This document shows, one piece after another, positions 44,357 through 54,005 of a stretch of 64,000 nucleotides of DNA. Position 1 is the stretch's first letter, and every line of letters begins with the position of its first letter. The notes below the pieces were generated by a model. It had not been told where the DNA came from. It was given only the letters and a program-made list of their open reading frames with translations, and ran no database searches. The DNA comes from Bradyrhizobium genosp. L (GTDB lineage: Bacteria; Pseudomonadota; Alphaproteobacteria; Rhizobiales; Xanthobacteraceae), in assembly GCF_015624485.1 (NCBI RefSeq), contig NZ_CP061378.1, positions 2,914,001 through 2,978,000 on the forward strand. Reading direction: 5' to 3'. The position numbers were made by a program, and so were the translations under genes.

Positions 44357-45688
44357 ATGAGTGGTCAATTGAATAGCGACGCGGTTCATCCGGCCGAGGG
44401 ACAGATCGACGATCTTCTCGGCCATGAATTCGAGCACGAAGCCGTGCCGATGAACGCCCGGCGCAGCGCGTTCTCGGTCACGATGGTGTGGCTGGGTTTT
44501 CCGATGATCATCACCGGCGCGATGACGGGATCGCTGCTGGTTCTTGGAATGGGGTTCAAGAACGCGCTGGTGGCGATGATTCTCGGCAATCTGATCATGT
44601 TCGCCTATGTCGGCGCGCTCGGCCTGATCGGCACGCGGCGCGGCATGAACTTCGCCCTGATCGCTAGCATCGTGTTCGGGAAGAAGGGCTACGTGCTGGC
44701 ATCCGGTCTGCTGTCGACCCTGCTGCTCGGCTGGTACGCCGTGCAGACCGGCATTACCGGCGCCTTGATCTCCTCGACTTACGGCCTCAATTATGTGGCG
44801 ATGACTGTGGTCGCGGGCATTCTCTACATCGGGATCACCTTCGTCGGGGTGAGGGGCCTGCACTGGATCGGGCTGGCATCGGTGCCGCTGTTCGTCGTGC
44901 TCGGTCTCTTTGTCGCGACCGACGCAGCCTCGACGACGACAGCGGCGGCGATCTTCGCCTATCCCGGCAACAACGGCGCGGCCAGCATGTCGATGGGCGT
45001 CGGGCTGACGGTCGTGCTCGCGTTGTTCATCGACGCCGGTACGGTGACCGCGGACTTCAATCGCTGGGCGCCGAGTGCGCGCGCCTCGCTCGTCGCCACG
45101 TTCAGCGCGTTTCCGTTCGCCAATCTGGTGGCGATGCTGGTCGGCGGCGTGATGACCGCGGCGCTGGCCGTGCCGAACGCCAATCCGTTCGGCGTCGACA
45201 ACATGTTCGGCTATATGAACGGCAAGCAGATGACCTGGCTGAGCATTCTCGCCTTCGTCTTCCTCTACACCAATCTCGGCTCGGTCTGCTCGCACTGCCT
45301 GTACAATGCGGCCACGGGGTGGTCGCGCATTCTCGGCACCAACATGCGATTGATGGCGGTGGTGCTCGGCGCGCTCGGCATCGTCGTCGCCGCAGGGAAT
45401 GTCTGGGCCTTCTTCATCCAATGGCTGTCGCTGCTCGGCATCCTGGTGCCGCCGATCGGTGCGATCATCCTGGTCGATCAGTATCTGCTCCGCGCCGACG
45501 CGCAGGCCGATGTCGACTGGCGGGCCAAGCCCTTCGTTGCGTGGGGCATCGGGTCGCTCTGCGCCTTCGCGGTTGAAAATCTGATGCCGGGGTTGTCCAC
45601 TGCGGTGTCCGCGGCGCTCGTCGCCGGTATCGTGTATCTGGTGATCGCGCGGGAGCCCTCCGCGCAGAAGGTCGCGCGTGCGGCCTGA
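44357..45688 (+). CDS. NCS1-family permease (cytosine/purine/allantoin type)
   Basis: A 443-residue membrane protein with about 12 hydrophobic helices. The N-terminal MNARRSAFSVTMVWLGFPMI, the VGLTVVLALFIDAGTVTADFNRW segment in helix 6 and the LVPPIGAIILVDQYLL segment are NCS1 features similar to CodB. It is 87 bases downstream of amiE, with a GGGGG run ahead of its ATG. It would add proton- or sodium-driven uptake of a nitrogen compound to the operon. Whether it carries amides or a nucleobase-like compound is open. Confidence 0.88.
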   Translation: MSGQLNSDAVHPAEGQIDDLLGHEFEHEAVPMNARRSAFSVTMVWLGFPMIITGAMTGSLLVLGMGFKNALVAMILGNLIMFAYVGALGLIGTRRGMNFALIASIVFGKKGYVLASGLLSTLLLGWYAVQTGITGALISSTYGLNYVAMTVVAGILYIGITFVGVRGLHWIGLASVPLFVVLGLFVATDAASTTTAAAIFAYPGNNGAASMSMGVGLTVVLALFIDAGTVTADFNRWAPSARASLVATFSAFPFANLVAMLVGGVMTAALAVPNANPFGVDNMFGYMNGKQMTWLSILAFVFLYTNLGSVCSHCLYNAATGWSRILGTNMRLMAVVLGALGIVVAAGNVWAFFIQWLSLLGILVPPIGAIILVDQYLLRADAQADVDWRAKPFVAWGIGSLCAFAVENLMPGLSTAVSAALVAGIVYLVIAREPSAQKVARAA

Positions 45689-45721
45689 GCGACGCGCCTG
45701 AGCAAGCAAGGAGCCACATCG

Positions 45722-46741
45722 ATGAGCCTCGACTATCAGATATATGATCTCGGCAATCTGACCCTGCAGCGCGGCGCGACGCTGCGCGACTGCAAGCTCG
45801 CTTACAAGACGTTCGGGCAGCTCAATGCGGCCAAGGACAACGTGATCGTCTATCCGACCTGGTATTCCGGCCAGCACTACGACAATGAGTGGCTGGTCGG
45901 CCCCGGAATGGCGCTCGATCCCGCAAAATACTTCATCATCATCCCCAACATGCTCGGCAACGGCTTGTCGTCGTCGCCGAGCAACACGCCGGAGCCCTAT
46001 AACGGGCCGCGCTTCCCGCAGGTCACGGCCTGCGACAATGTGCGGGCCCAGCACCGGCTGGTGACCGAGAAATTCGGCATCGAGCACATCCGCATGGTGG
46101 TCGGATGGTCGATGGGCGCCTTGCAGACGTTCCATTGGGGCGCGCTGTACCCCGACATGATGGATTTGCTGGCGCCATTCTGCGGCTCGGCGAAATGCTC
46201 CCGCCACAACATCGTCTTCCTTGAAGGCGTCAAGGCAGCGCTGACGGCGGACGCTGCCTGGAAGGAGGGCTGGTACACCGAGAAGCCGGCCCGCGGCCTG
46301 CGCGCCGCCGCGCGCGTCTATGCCGGCTGGGGCTTTTCGCAGGCCTTCTATCGCGAACAGCTCGATATCAAGACGTTGGGCTATTCCTCGCTGGAGGATT
46401 TTCTGGTCGCTTTCTGGGAGGGCTTCTTCCTGCCGAAGGATCCGAACAATCTGCTGACCATGCTGTGGACCTGGCAGAACGGCGATATCAGCGACAACGA
46501 GCTCTACAAGCGCGACTTCAAGGCCGCGCTCGGCGCCATCAAGGCCAGGACCTATGTGATGCCGGGGCAGACCGACCTCTATTTCCCACCCGAGGACAGC
46601 GAGTTCGAGGTCGCGAACATGCCGAACGCCAAGTTCGTGCCGGTGCCGTCGATCTGGGGCCATTTCGCGGGCGGGCCGGGAACCAATCCGGTCGACGTCG
46701 GCTTCATCGACGCCAGGCTGAAGGAGCTGCTCGCATCGTGA
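45722..46741 (+). CDS. MetX-like alpha/beta hydrolase
   Basis: A 339-residue alpha/beta-hydrolase of the homoserine O-acetyltransferase (MetX) group. The nucleophile is Ser130 in GWSMGALQTFHWG, the acid is in MPGQTDLYFPPEDSEF, and the histidine in PSIWGHFAGGPG. The oxyanion region is YPTWYSGQHYDNEWLVGPG. It has AAGGAG before the ATG. A role in methionine synthesis is unlikely in this setting; it is more probably an ester or amide hydrolase or acyltransferase for the compound imported here. It precedes the MoxR gene. Confidence 0.82.
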   Translation: MSLDYQIYDLGNLTLQRGATLRDCKLAYKTFGQLNAAKDNVIVYPTWYSGQHYDNEWLVGPGMALDPAKYFIIIPNMLGNGLSSSPSNTPEPYNGPRFPQVTACDNVRAQHRLVTEKFGIEHIRMVVGWSMGALQTFHWGALYPDMMDLLAPFCGSAKCSRHNIVFLEGVKAALTADAAWKEGWYTEKPARGLRAAARVYAGWGFSQAFYREQLDIKTLGYSSLEDFLVAFWEGFFLPKDPNNLLTMLWTWQNGDISDNELYKRDFKAALGAIKARTYVMPGQTDLYFPPEDSEFEVANMPNAKFVPVPSIWGHFAGGPGTNPVDVGFIDARLKELLAS

Positions 46742-46774
46742 CGCCGCTCCTTGCGACATGCCGTCAGCGCGATC

Positions 46775-47602
<828 letters not shown>

Positions 47603-47611
47603 GACAGAAGC

Positions 47612-49903
47612 GTGGCGGTCGCGCACATCAGTTCGCTCGAAAACATCCGCTCCGGCCGCAGGCTGGCGGAAGTTCTGCGCGGCCATGATGATATCGGCAC
47701 AGCGGTACGGACGACGCGCGCGACGCTTGAGGGCCGGCCCGAACTGGCCAATCGCCTCGCGATTTGGGACGTGGCCGTGCGCGGCCTGTTCGAGGCCAAT
47801 CTCGGCGAGGCCGTGGTCTTCAACTTTCTGCGGCTGTCGGAGCACTGGCCGGCGCAGCGTTCGGCCCACGATCTGCTCGCGATCGGCCGCGGCGCTGCCG
47901 ACATCGGCCGCAGCGCCGGAAGCCGCGTCGCCCATGCGGCGTTGACCGAACTGTCAAAGGTCCTGCCTCGGCTGGCAGGAGCAGGTGAGGTCACGACTGT
48001 GCTCGCTGCGCTTTGCGAACTCGCGGATGCCGGGCCGGAATCCGTGGGACTTGCGATTGTTCGCCTGGAGCAGTTGCTTGGGCACGCCAGCGCAGAGGAT
48101 TTTTCCGCCTGGGTATCCGCCGGCCTGCGCGCTAGCGGAGGTCGCGCGGCGCGGCGACGGGCTTACTTCGCGCTCGACGACGCGCTCTCGGCACGCCTGT
48201 TTGCGCTGGGTCGTACCAGTGATGATTTCGCCCGGCTGGAGAAGCGCCTCGCGGCGACGATGACGGCGCTTTGGAACCGCAAGCCGCGCTTTCGCAAGCT
48301 CGCAATTGCGCCGACGCCGGTGCCGCGACGGACCTCGCTGGCGGGCGGCCTCGTCGGCTTGCCCGAGACGTTTGCCGGATTTGACGGCGCGCGCGCCGAC
48401 GCCATCTATCTTGCGGCAGTCGCGCATGCCGGTGCGCATTTCGTGCATTCCACCGCGCGATTTCCGGTCGGCCGGCTGAAGGCGCTGCAGCTTGCGCTGG
48501 TCTCGCTGATCGAGGACGCCAGGGTGGAGACGCTGGCGCTGCGCGAGATGCCCGGCCTGCGCCGGCTGTGGCTGCCGTTTCACACCGCGACGCCGTCCGG
48601 CCAGGCCACCGCGGCAGGATTGATGACGCGGCTGGCGCGAGCGTTGATCGATCCGGGCTATCAGGATTCCGACGGCTGGGTCGCGAAAGGGCGGGCGCTG
48701 TTCGTCGCCGCCTCCGACCGCTGGAGCGATCCTGCCATCAGCCGCGAGATCGGCGGGCTGCTCGGCAACGACATCGGGCAGATGCGGCTGCAGTTCAACG
48801 CCAAGAGCTATGTCGTCGAACCCGCCTATCGCGACGATAATCTCGCGCTATGGGATTTCGGCGACCAGCCGGATAGCCCGACCGAGACGATCGAGCTTGC
48901 GGTGGATTCGGTGCGGATCGAGCAGCGCGAGGACGCAACCGGGCCGTCGCGCGATGACGACGCGAAGCCGGATGAGACGCTGCGTGCTCGCGCCAGCCAG
49001 GTTACTTTGCTAGACGGGCTTCCGGTCGCGACCTACCCGGAATGGGATTATGCCGCCGACATCGATCGGATGGACTGGACGACGATCCTGGAGGCGGATG
49101 CGGCCGCTTCCGCCGGAGCCGTTGCGCCGCCCGCGGAGTCGGAGGCGATGCGCAGCATCGCGCGGCTGACCCGTGACGCGTCGATCGGCCGCAGGCTCCG
49201 CCTCAAGGGCCAGCGCGACGGCGATGCGCTCGACATCGACGCTGCGATCGCGCTCGCGATCGAGCGCCGTGCCGGCCACCTCGGTGAATCCAGGGTCTAC
49301 CAGCGCGACGCGCCGGGCCCGCGCGACCTTGCCATTCTCTTGCTGATGGACCTGTCGCAATCGACCGCCGATCGCGACCGCGCCGGCCGGACCGTGCTCG
49401 ACGTCGAGCGCAAGGCCGCCGCGATCATGGCCACGGCGGTCAACGCGGCCAATGATGCGATCGCCGTGCATGGCTTCAGCTCGGATGGTCGCGAGCGCGT
49501 GCGCTATCTGCGGGTCAAGGGCTTTGACGAGCCGATGGACGCGGTGGTGCATTCCCGGCTCGCAAGGCTCGCGAGCGGCCATTCGACGCGGCTCGGCACC
49601 GCGTTGCGCCACGCCGGCGGCTATCTGGCGGGCCGCCGCGCCTTCCGCAAGGTGCTGCTGGTGCTGACGGACGGCGAGCCTTCGGACATCGATGTGCCCG
49701 ACCCGCAATACCTCACCGAGGATGCGCGCCGCGCGGCGCAGCAGCTGCGGCGCGGCGGCATCGACATCTTCGCCTTTGGCATCGGCGGAGGCCGGTTTCA
49801 CCAGCTCGACCGCATCTTCGGCGAGCGCCGCGCGCTACGCGTGCCACGCATCGATGTGCTGCCGCAGCGGGTGATGCAGCTCTATGCGGAGTTGAAGAAA
49901 TAG
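47612..49903 (+). CDS. VWA-domain protein (NorD/CbbO-like partner of MoxR ATPase)
   Basis: A 763-residue cytoplasmic protein. The first 540 residues are helical and of NorD/CbbO type; the C-terminal von Willebrand A domain has the MIDAS motif LLMDLSQST (Asp580) and the second loop LVLTDGEPSDIDVPD. It starts with GTG at 47612, ten bases after the MoxR stop. In known pairs the VWA protein docks the AAA+ ring onto the client enzyme. The client here is unknown; amidase and hydrolase are the nearest candidates. Confidence 0.88.
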   Translation: MAVAHISSLENIRSGRRLAEVLRGHDDIGTAVRTTRATLEGRPELANRLAIWDVAVRGLFEANLGEAVVFNFLRLSEHWPAQRSAHDLLAIGRGAADIGRSAGSRVAHAALTELSKVLPRLAGAGEVTTVLAALCELADAGPESVGLAIVRLEQLLGHASAEDFSAWVSAGLRASGGRAARRRAYFALDDALSARLFALGRTSDDFARLEKRLAATMTALWNRKPRFRKLAIAPTPVPRRTSLAGGLVGLPETFAGFDGARADAIYLAAVAHAGAHFVHSTARFPVGRLKALQLALVSLIEDARVETLALREMPGLRRLWLPFHTATPSGQATAAGLMTRLARALIDPGYQDSDGWVAKGRALFVAASDRWSDPAISREIGGLLGNDIGQMRLQFNAKSYVVEPAYRDDNLALWDFGDQPDSPTETIELAVDSVRIEQREDATGPSRDDDAKPDETLRARASQVTLLDGLPVATYPEWDYAADIDRMDWTTILEADAAASAGAVAPPAESEAMRSIARLTRDASIGRRLRLKGQRDGDALDIDAAIALAIERRAGHLGESRVYQRDAPGPRDLAILLLMDLSQSTADRDRAGRTVLDVERKAAAIMATAVNAANDAIAVHGFSSDGRERVRYLRVKGFDEPMDAVVHSRLARLASGHSTRLGTALRHAGGYLAGRRAFRKVLLVLTDGEPSDIDVPDPQYLTEDARRAAQQLRRGGIDIFAFGIGGGRFHQLDRIFGERRALRVPRIDVLPQRVMQLYAELKK

Positions 49904-49908
49904 CTGCG

Positions 49909-50436
49909 TCAGGCGTGCTTGTCGAGCCGGCGCTTCAGCAAGGTCAGGTGTTGCAGCAGGTCGGATTGCGCGACCGGCGACAGCTCGCCGATCAGGGCGA
50001 TCACCCATTCCTCGTGCCGGCGCGCCATCAGGCCGAATTCCCTGGCGCCGTCTTGCGACAACCGCAGGCGGAAGGTGCGGCGATCCTCGGGCGAGACCTC
50101 GCGATGGATCAACCCATCGGCTTCCAGCTTCTGCACCAGCGCGGTGATGGCGCCGTTCGAGACCATCAGGAGGTCGGACACCTCGGACATGCTCGCGCCC
50201 TCGGGATTGCGCGCGAGTTGCGCCAGCAAATCGAAGCGGGCGAGCGTGGTGTTGAACTCCTTGCGCAGCCGCGCGTTCAGCGCCTTCTCGATTCGGGTGG
50301 CGCAGGCAAGCAGCCGCAGCCAGATGCGCAGCTCGAGATGCGCACCATCGGAGTCCTGGGCGAGTTCGATAGGCCGCAGCGGAGGCGGCCGTGCGCTCTT
50401 GGGAGATCGGGCCTTTCGCTTGACCGTGGCATCCAT
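49909..50436 (-). CDS. MarR-family transcriptional regulator
   Basis: A 175-residue winged-helix protein with RLRKEFNTTLARFDLLAQLA, the recognition helix MVSNGAITALVQKLEADGLI and the wing SPEDRRTFRLRLSQDGARE. A basic N-terminal tail (KRKARSPKSARPPP) precedes the fold. The frame opens at a GTG at 50451; I prefer the ATG at 50436. It lies at the end of the leftward unit with the SDR and dioxygenase genes and is the natural regulator of that set, presumably responding to the aromatic or indolic substrate. Confidence 0.88.
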   Translation of the reverse strand: MDATVKRKARSPKSARPPPLRPIELAQDSDGAHLELRIWLRLLACATRIEKALNARLRKEFNTTLARFDLLAQLARNPEGASMSEVSDLLMVSNGAITALVQKLEADGLIHREVSPEDRRTFRLRLSQDGAREFGLMARRHEEWVIALIGELSPVAQSDLLQHLTLLKRRLDKHA

Positions 50437-50456
50437 GGCTGGCGTTCTCACACAAG

Positions 50457-51185
50457 CTAAATCGAAATCGACCCGATGCTGGCGCCGCCGCAGACGTAAA
50501 GCGTCTGCCCGGTGATGAAGTCGGCATCGGGTGAACTGAAGAATCTGACGGCTCGCGCAACGTCGCTGGATTTGCCGAGCCGGCCGAGCGGGATCGACTG
50601 TGCCAGCTTCCTCGCGCGCTCGGATTCCACCGACATCACGCTCTCGAACATCTCGGTGTCGCCGATCGGGCCGGGCGCCACGACATTGACCGTGATCCCG
50701 AACGGCGCGAGCTCCAGCGCCCAGGTCCGCGCCATGCCGATGATGCCGGCCTTGGTCGCGGAATAGACGGTGCGCGTGACGGCGCCGAGCGCCGCGCGGG
50801 ACGACAGCAAGACGATGCGGCCGAAGCGCGCCCGTTTCATCGACGGCAGCGCAGCCTGGGCCAGCGCGATGGCGGCGCCGAAATGCAGCTGGGCGAGGGC
50901 GCCGACATCCTCGTCCTCGACCTCGTCCAGCAGCCTGGCGCGGATCGCGCCCGCATTGTGCACGACATGGGTGATCGCGACCTTCGCGGCGATCTCCGTC
51001 GCGATCTGCCGTGTTGCCGTCGCATCGAGCAGATCCACCTCATAGGCGGAGAGCTTCGGATGGCTCCAGTCCGGCTTGCGCCGCGACAGCGAGATCACGT
51101 CATAGTCCTCGGCAAGCAGGCTCTGCGCGATCGCCGCTCCGATCCCGGTATTGCCGCCGCTGACGATCGCCGTGTAATCAGCCAC
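50457..51185 (-). CDS. short-chain dehydrogenase/reductase (SDR)
   Basis: A 242-residue SDR. The cofactor loop is IVSGGNTGIGAAIAQSL, then HVVHNAGAIRARLLDE, the catalytic Ser and YxxxK in LLSSRAALGAVTRTVYSATK, and a normal C-terminal VAPGPIGDTEMF. It starts with GTG at 51185, which has AGGAGG upstream; the frame to 51233 reads into the preceding gene. It follows the two-subunit Rieske dioxygenase, so oxidation of a cis-diol or related hydroxylated product is a reasonable role. Confidence 0.9.
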   Translation of the reverse strand: MADYTAIVSGGNTGIGAAIAQSLLAEDYDVISLSRRKPDWSHPKLSAYEVDLLDATATRQIATEIAAKVAITHVVHNAGAIRARLLDEVEDEDVGALAQLHFGAAIALAQAALPSMKRARFGRIVLLSSRAALGAVTRTVYSATKAGIIGMARTWALELAPFGITVNVVAPGPIGDTEMFESVMSVESERARKLAQSIPLGRLGKSSDVARAVRFFSSPDADFITGQTLYVCGGASIGSISI

Positions 51186-51198
51186 GCTTGTCGTCCTC

Positions 51199-51711
51199 CT
51201 ACATGAAGAGCTGGATGTTGCCGAAGGCAGCATCGCAATTGATCAGGTCGACGCGCTTGAGCTTGATTCTGAGCCTGCCGTCCTCGACGCTGAGATGATG
51301 CGTGGCCCAGGCGGCATAGAGCGTTTGCTCGTCCATGCGGGTCTCGATGTAATGCATCGGGGTCCAGGTGACGTAGCTATTCGCCGCGGGATCGCGCGAA
51401 TCCACCTGCGGCGTCTGCAGCACGTGATGGCAGCGGCTTTTCGGCTTCTGGCTGAAGGTCCGCGCGCCCTTGAGCCGTTCGACCCGGATCGAGAGCAGCA
51501 GCTTGTCCTCGTACATCAGCGAGCAGGTCAACCGCGGGTCGGTTTGATTCCATTCCAGCGGCATCCAGTAGTAGGCGTCGTCGGCGTACAGAGCGAGCCA
51601 TTCGTCGAACCGCTGCTGATCGATCAGCCGCGCCTCGCGCACCACGAAGTCGATCAGTTCCTGATCGGTCGGGATTGCGTGGACGGCAGGGGATTCGGCG
51701 AGCATCGTCAT
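51199..51711 (-). CDS. aromatic-ring-hydroxylating dioxygenase, small (beta) subunit
   Basis: A 170-residue SnoaL-fold beta subunit, with LIDFVVREARLIDQQRFDEW at the N-terminus and the family segments DDAYYWMPLEW and SRCHHVLQTPQVDS. It supports the alpha3beta3 oligomer and is not catalytic. It starts one base after the alpha subunit stop and overlaps nothing else. Paired with the large subunit at 51713. Confidence 0.9.
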   Translation of the reverse strand: MTMLAESPAVHAIPTDQELIDFVVREARLIDQQRFDEWLALYADDAYYWMPLEWNQTDPRLTCSLMYEDKLLLSIRVERLKGARTFSQKPKSRCHHVLQTPQVDSRDPAANSYVTWTPMHYIETRMDEQTLYAAWATHHLSVEDGRLRIKLKRVDLINCDAAFGNIQLFM

Positions 51712-51712
51712 C

Positions 51713-53026
51713 TCACATCCCCATCGTCATGAACTTGGTCCAGGCCCGGAACTGGTGACGCATCGGCCATTCGCTGGTGCCGTTGATCGCGACGTTGGTC
51801 TGGCCGGCCTCGTCGGGGCTGTATAGGCGCTGCAGATTGACCCATTCGTTGCCGTTGGAATGCAGCCCCTCCTGGGCGCGCTCGTACATTTCGAGATCGT
51901 CATGGCCGACGATCGAGGTCGGCGCGTTGATCAGGCGGTTGTACATCAACGTACGCTCGAGCAGCATGTCGGGCGCGTCGACCAGCTGGAACGTCCAGGA
52001 CTCCACCAGTGTCTTGTTGGCCGCGATCGGCTTGAACAGCCGCAACAGCTGGATCGGCCCCTTGATCATGATGTTGGGGAAGTAGACCGTGTTGTGCCTG
52101 GCCTCGCCGAGGATCGCCTTGGCGCGTTCCTCACCATAGGCCGCAATCATCTTCTCGAAATAGCCCGGCACCGCCGAGTAATCGGAATGGATCGAGTGAT
52201 GCACGCCGGTATGGCCGTGGCCGTTGTCCCAGATCCGGATCCCCATGTTCTCGAAGAACTCGTAGGGACTCATGAAGGGGGCGATGATCTCGACCGCCAT
52301 CGGCTTCTTGGTGCCGGGTGGGGCTTTCTTCCAGACCTCGACCACGGTGCCGGCGGAAGATTCATGCGCCACCATCGGATGGCAGGTGTCGGTCTGGTTC
52401 TCGACCAGCATCTTCCAGTTGCAGTTGTGCATGTAGCGCAGCACGCCGCCGGCAACCTTGAGCCGGCCGACCGGCGAGCGGTCGATCATGTTGTCGAAGC
52501 TCGACAGGCTGTCGCCGAAAAACTCCTCGAAATCGAGGCCGCCGTCATTGATCTTGGCGAACACGAAGCCGCGGTAATTCCTGACATGGCGCACCGGCGC
52601 CATGCCACCAGCCGCACGACTCTGCTCGAAACCGGTGTTCTCGTAGCCCTTCTTCAGGGGAATCGCCAGTAGCGAGCCGTCGGTCTTGAAGCTCCAGGCG
52701 TGATAGGGACAGCGGAAGAATTTTCCGGTGTTGCCGCAGGTCTCCGACGTGATGCGCGTGCCCTTGTGCGGGCAGCGGTTGTGCAGCACATGCACCTTGC
52801 CGTCGCTGTGGCGCACCAGCAGCACCGGCTGGGTGCCGATCGTGGTGCCGTAATAGTCGCCGGGATTGGGCACCTGGCTGTCGTGGCCGACATAGACCCA
52901 GCTGTTCGGGAACAGGTGCTCCATCTCGAGCCGAAACACGTCTTCGCTGACATAGACGTCGCGATGAACCTCCTGGTCGCGGACCAAAGCGCGGATCGCT
53001 TCGGAGTTGCCGGCATAGCTGGTCAT
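51713..53026 (-). CDS. aromatic-ring-hydroxylating dioxygenase, large (alpha) subunit
   Basis: A 437-residue Rieske oxygenase. The 2Fe-2S ligands are CPHKGTRIT near residue 85 and CPYHAWSFK near residue 105. The mononuclear iron site is ENQTDTCHPMVAHES near residue 210 (D..H....H). The GGGAGGAA box precedes the ATG at 53026. It is followed by the beta subunit and preceded by the reductase, giving a complete two-component dioxygenase. I place it among the biphenyl/benzoate-type alpha subunits; the substrate is proposed to be an indolic or aryl acid. Confidence 0.93.
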   Translation of the reverse strand: MTSYAGNSEAIRALVRDQEVHRDVYVSEDVFRLEMEHLFPNSWVYVGHDSQVPNPGDYYGTTIGTQPVLLVRHSDGKVHVLHNRCPHKGTRITSETCGNTGKFFRCPYHAWSFKTDGSLLAIPLKKGYENTGFEQSRAAGGMAPVRHVRNYRGFVFAKINDGGLDFEEFFGDSLSSFDNMIDRSPVGRLKVAGGVLRYMHNCNWKMLVENQTDTCHPMVAHESSAGTVVEVWKKAPPGTKKPMAVEIIAPFMSPYEFFENMGIRIWDNGHGHTGVHHSIHSDYSAVPGYFEKMIAAYGEERAKAILGEARHNTVYFPNIMIKGPIQLLRLFKPIAANKTLVESWTFQLVDAPDMLLERTLMYNRLINAPTSIVGHDDLEMYERAQEGLHSNGNEWVNLQRLYSPDEAGQTNVAINGTSEWPMRHQFRAWTKFMTMGM

Positions 53027-53039
53027 GCGTGTTCCTCCC

Positions 53040-54002
53040 TCACAGGTCGAGCACGAGCTTCTTGGTCTTGGCGCGCGAGACACAGATCTGCATCACCTTG
53101 TTCGACGCCTTCTCGGCGTCGCTCAGGATGTAGTCGCGATGATCGGGGATGCCGTCGATCACGGCGGTCTGGCAGATCCCGCAATCGCCGCGCTTGCAGT
53201 CGTGGATCGGATCCTCGCCGGCCTCGATCAGCACGTCGAGGATGGTCTTGCCGGCAGGAATCTCGTAGATGCGGCCGCTGCTCTTCAGCTCGACCTCGAA
53301 GCTGCCGTCGCCGGATTTCTCTTCCGGAGCGGTGAAGATCTCGAAATGCAGCCGGCCCTGTGGCCAATTCAATTGTTTCGCCAGCGCGATCGCGGATTCG
53401 ATCATCGGCAGCGGGCCGCAGAGATAGAGCGGCACGCCGGGCGCGAGCCGCGCCATCAGGCCTTCGAGATCGAAGAAGCGGCCGGCCTCGTCATCGGCGT
53501 GAATCGTTGCATTGGCGCCGGCGAGCCGCTCGATCTCGCCGAGAAAGGCGAGCTCGGCCCGGCTGCGGCCGGCGTAATGGAACGAGAACGGTCGGTTCGC
53601 GCCGCTGAGCTCGCAGGCCATCGTCAGCAGCGGCGTGACACCGATGCCGCCCGCGACCAGCGCCACTTCGCCGGCGCTTGCACCCGGCGAAAAATTGTTC
53701 GCCGGCGGCGAGACCGTCAGGCGATCGCCGATCTTGAGGCTGTGCATGTAGGTCGAGCCGCCGTGGCTCCTGGCTTCCTGCAGCACGGCGATGCGGTAAC
53801 TGGTCGGATGCTCGGTCGCGCGGGATGAGTGGGTCTCGATCAGCGAATAGGAACGGCGACCGACATCGGGCAGATGCACATCGATATGGGCGCCGGCGGC
53901 CCAGCCAGGCATCGGCGCACCATTGGCGCGCGCCAGCACGAATTCGCGGATGCGCGGCGTCAACAGCTCGGTGTTCGACACGACGACTTCGAAGTGGTCC
54001 AT
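53040..54002 (-). CDS. dioxygenase reductase (FMN/NAD + plant-type 2Fe-2S ferredoxin)
   Basis: A 320-residue reductase with a flavin barrel (GAHIDVHLPDVGRRSYSLIE), an NAD domain (LVAGGIGVTPLLTMACELSG) and a C-terminal ferredoxin with CKRGDCGICQTAV near residue 270. The ordering matches the phthalate dioxygenase reductase. It lies 13 bases upstream of the large subunit in the same direction. Its C-terminal DHRDYILSDAEKASN matches the reductase at 30990-31952 closely enough to suggest a common ancestor. Confidence 0.93.
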   Translation of the reverse strand: MDHFEVVVSNTELLTPRIREFVLARANGAPMPGWAAGAHIDVHLPDVGRRSYSLIETHSSRATEHPTSYRIAVLQEARSHGGSTYMHSLKIGDRLTVSPPANNFSPGASAGEVALVAGGIGVTPLLTMACELSGANRPFSFHYAGRSRAELAFLGEIERLAGANATIHADDEAGRFFDLEGLMARLAPGVPLYLCGPLPMIESAIALAKQLNWPQGRLHFEIFTAPEEKSGDGSFEVELKSSGRIYEIPAGKTILDVLIEAGEDPIHDCKRGDCGICQTAVIDGIPDHRDYILSDAEKASNKVMQICVSRAKTKKLVLDL

Positions 54003-54005
54003 GCT

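Noticed and set aside
45722..46741. Homoserine O-acetyltransferase for methionine synthesis
   Set aside because: The fold fits MetX, but the gene sits between a permease and a chaperone pair in an amidase operon, and no methionine genes are near. The enzyme label would overstate what can be seen.
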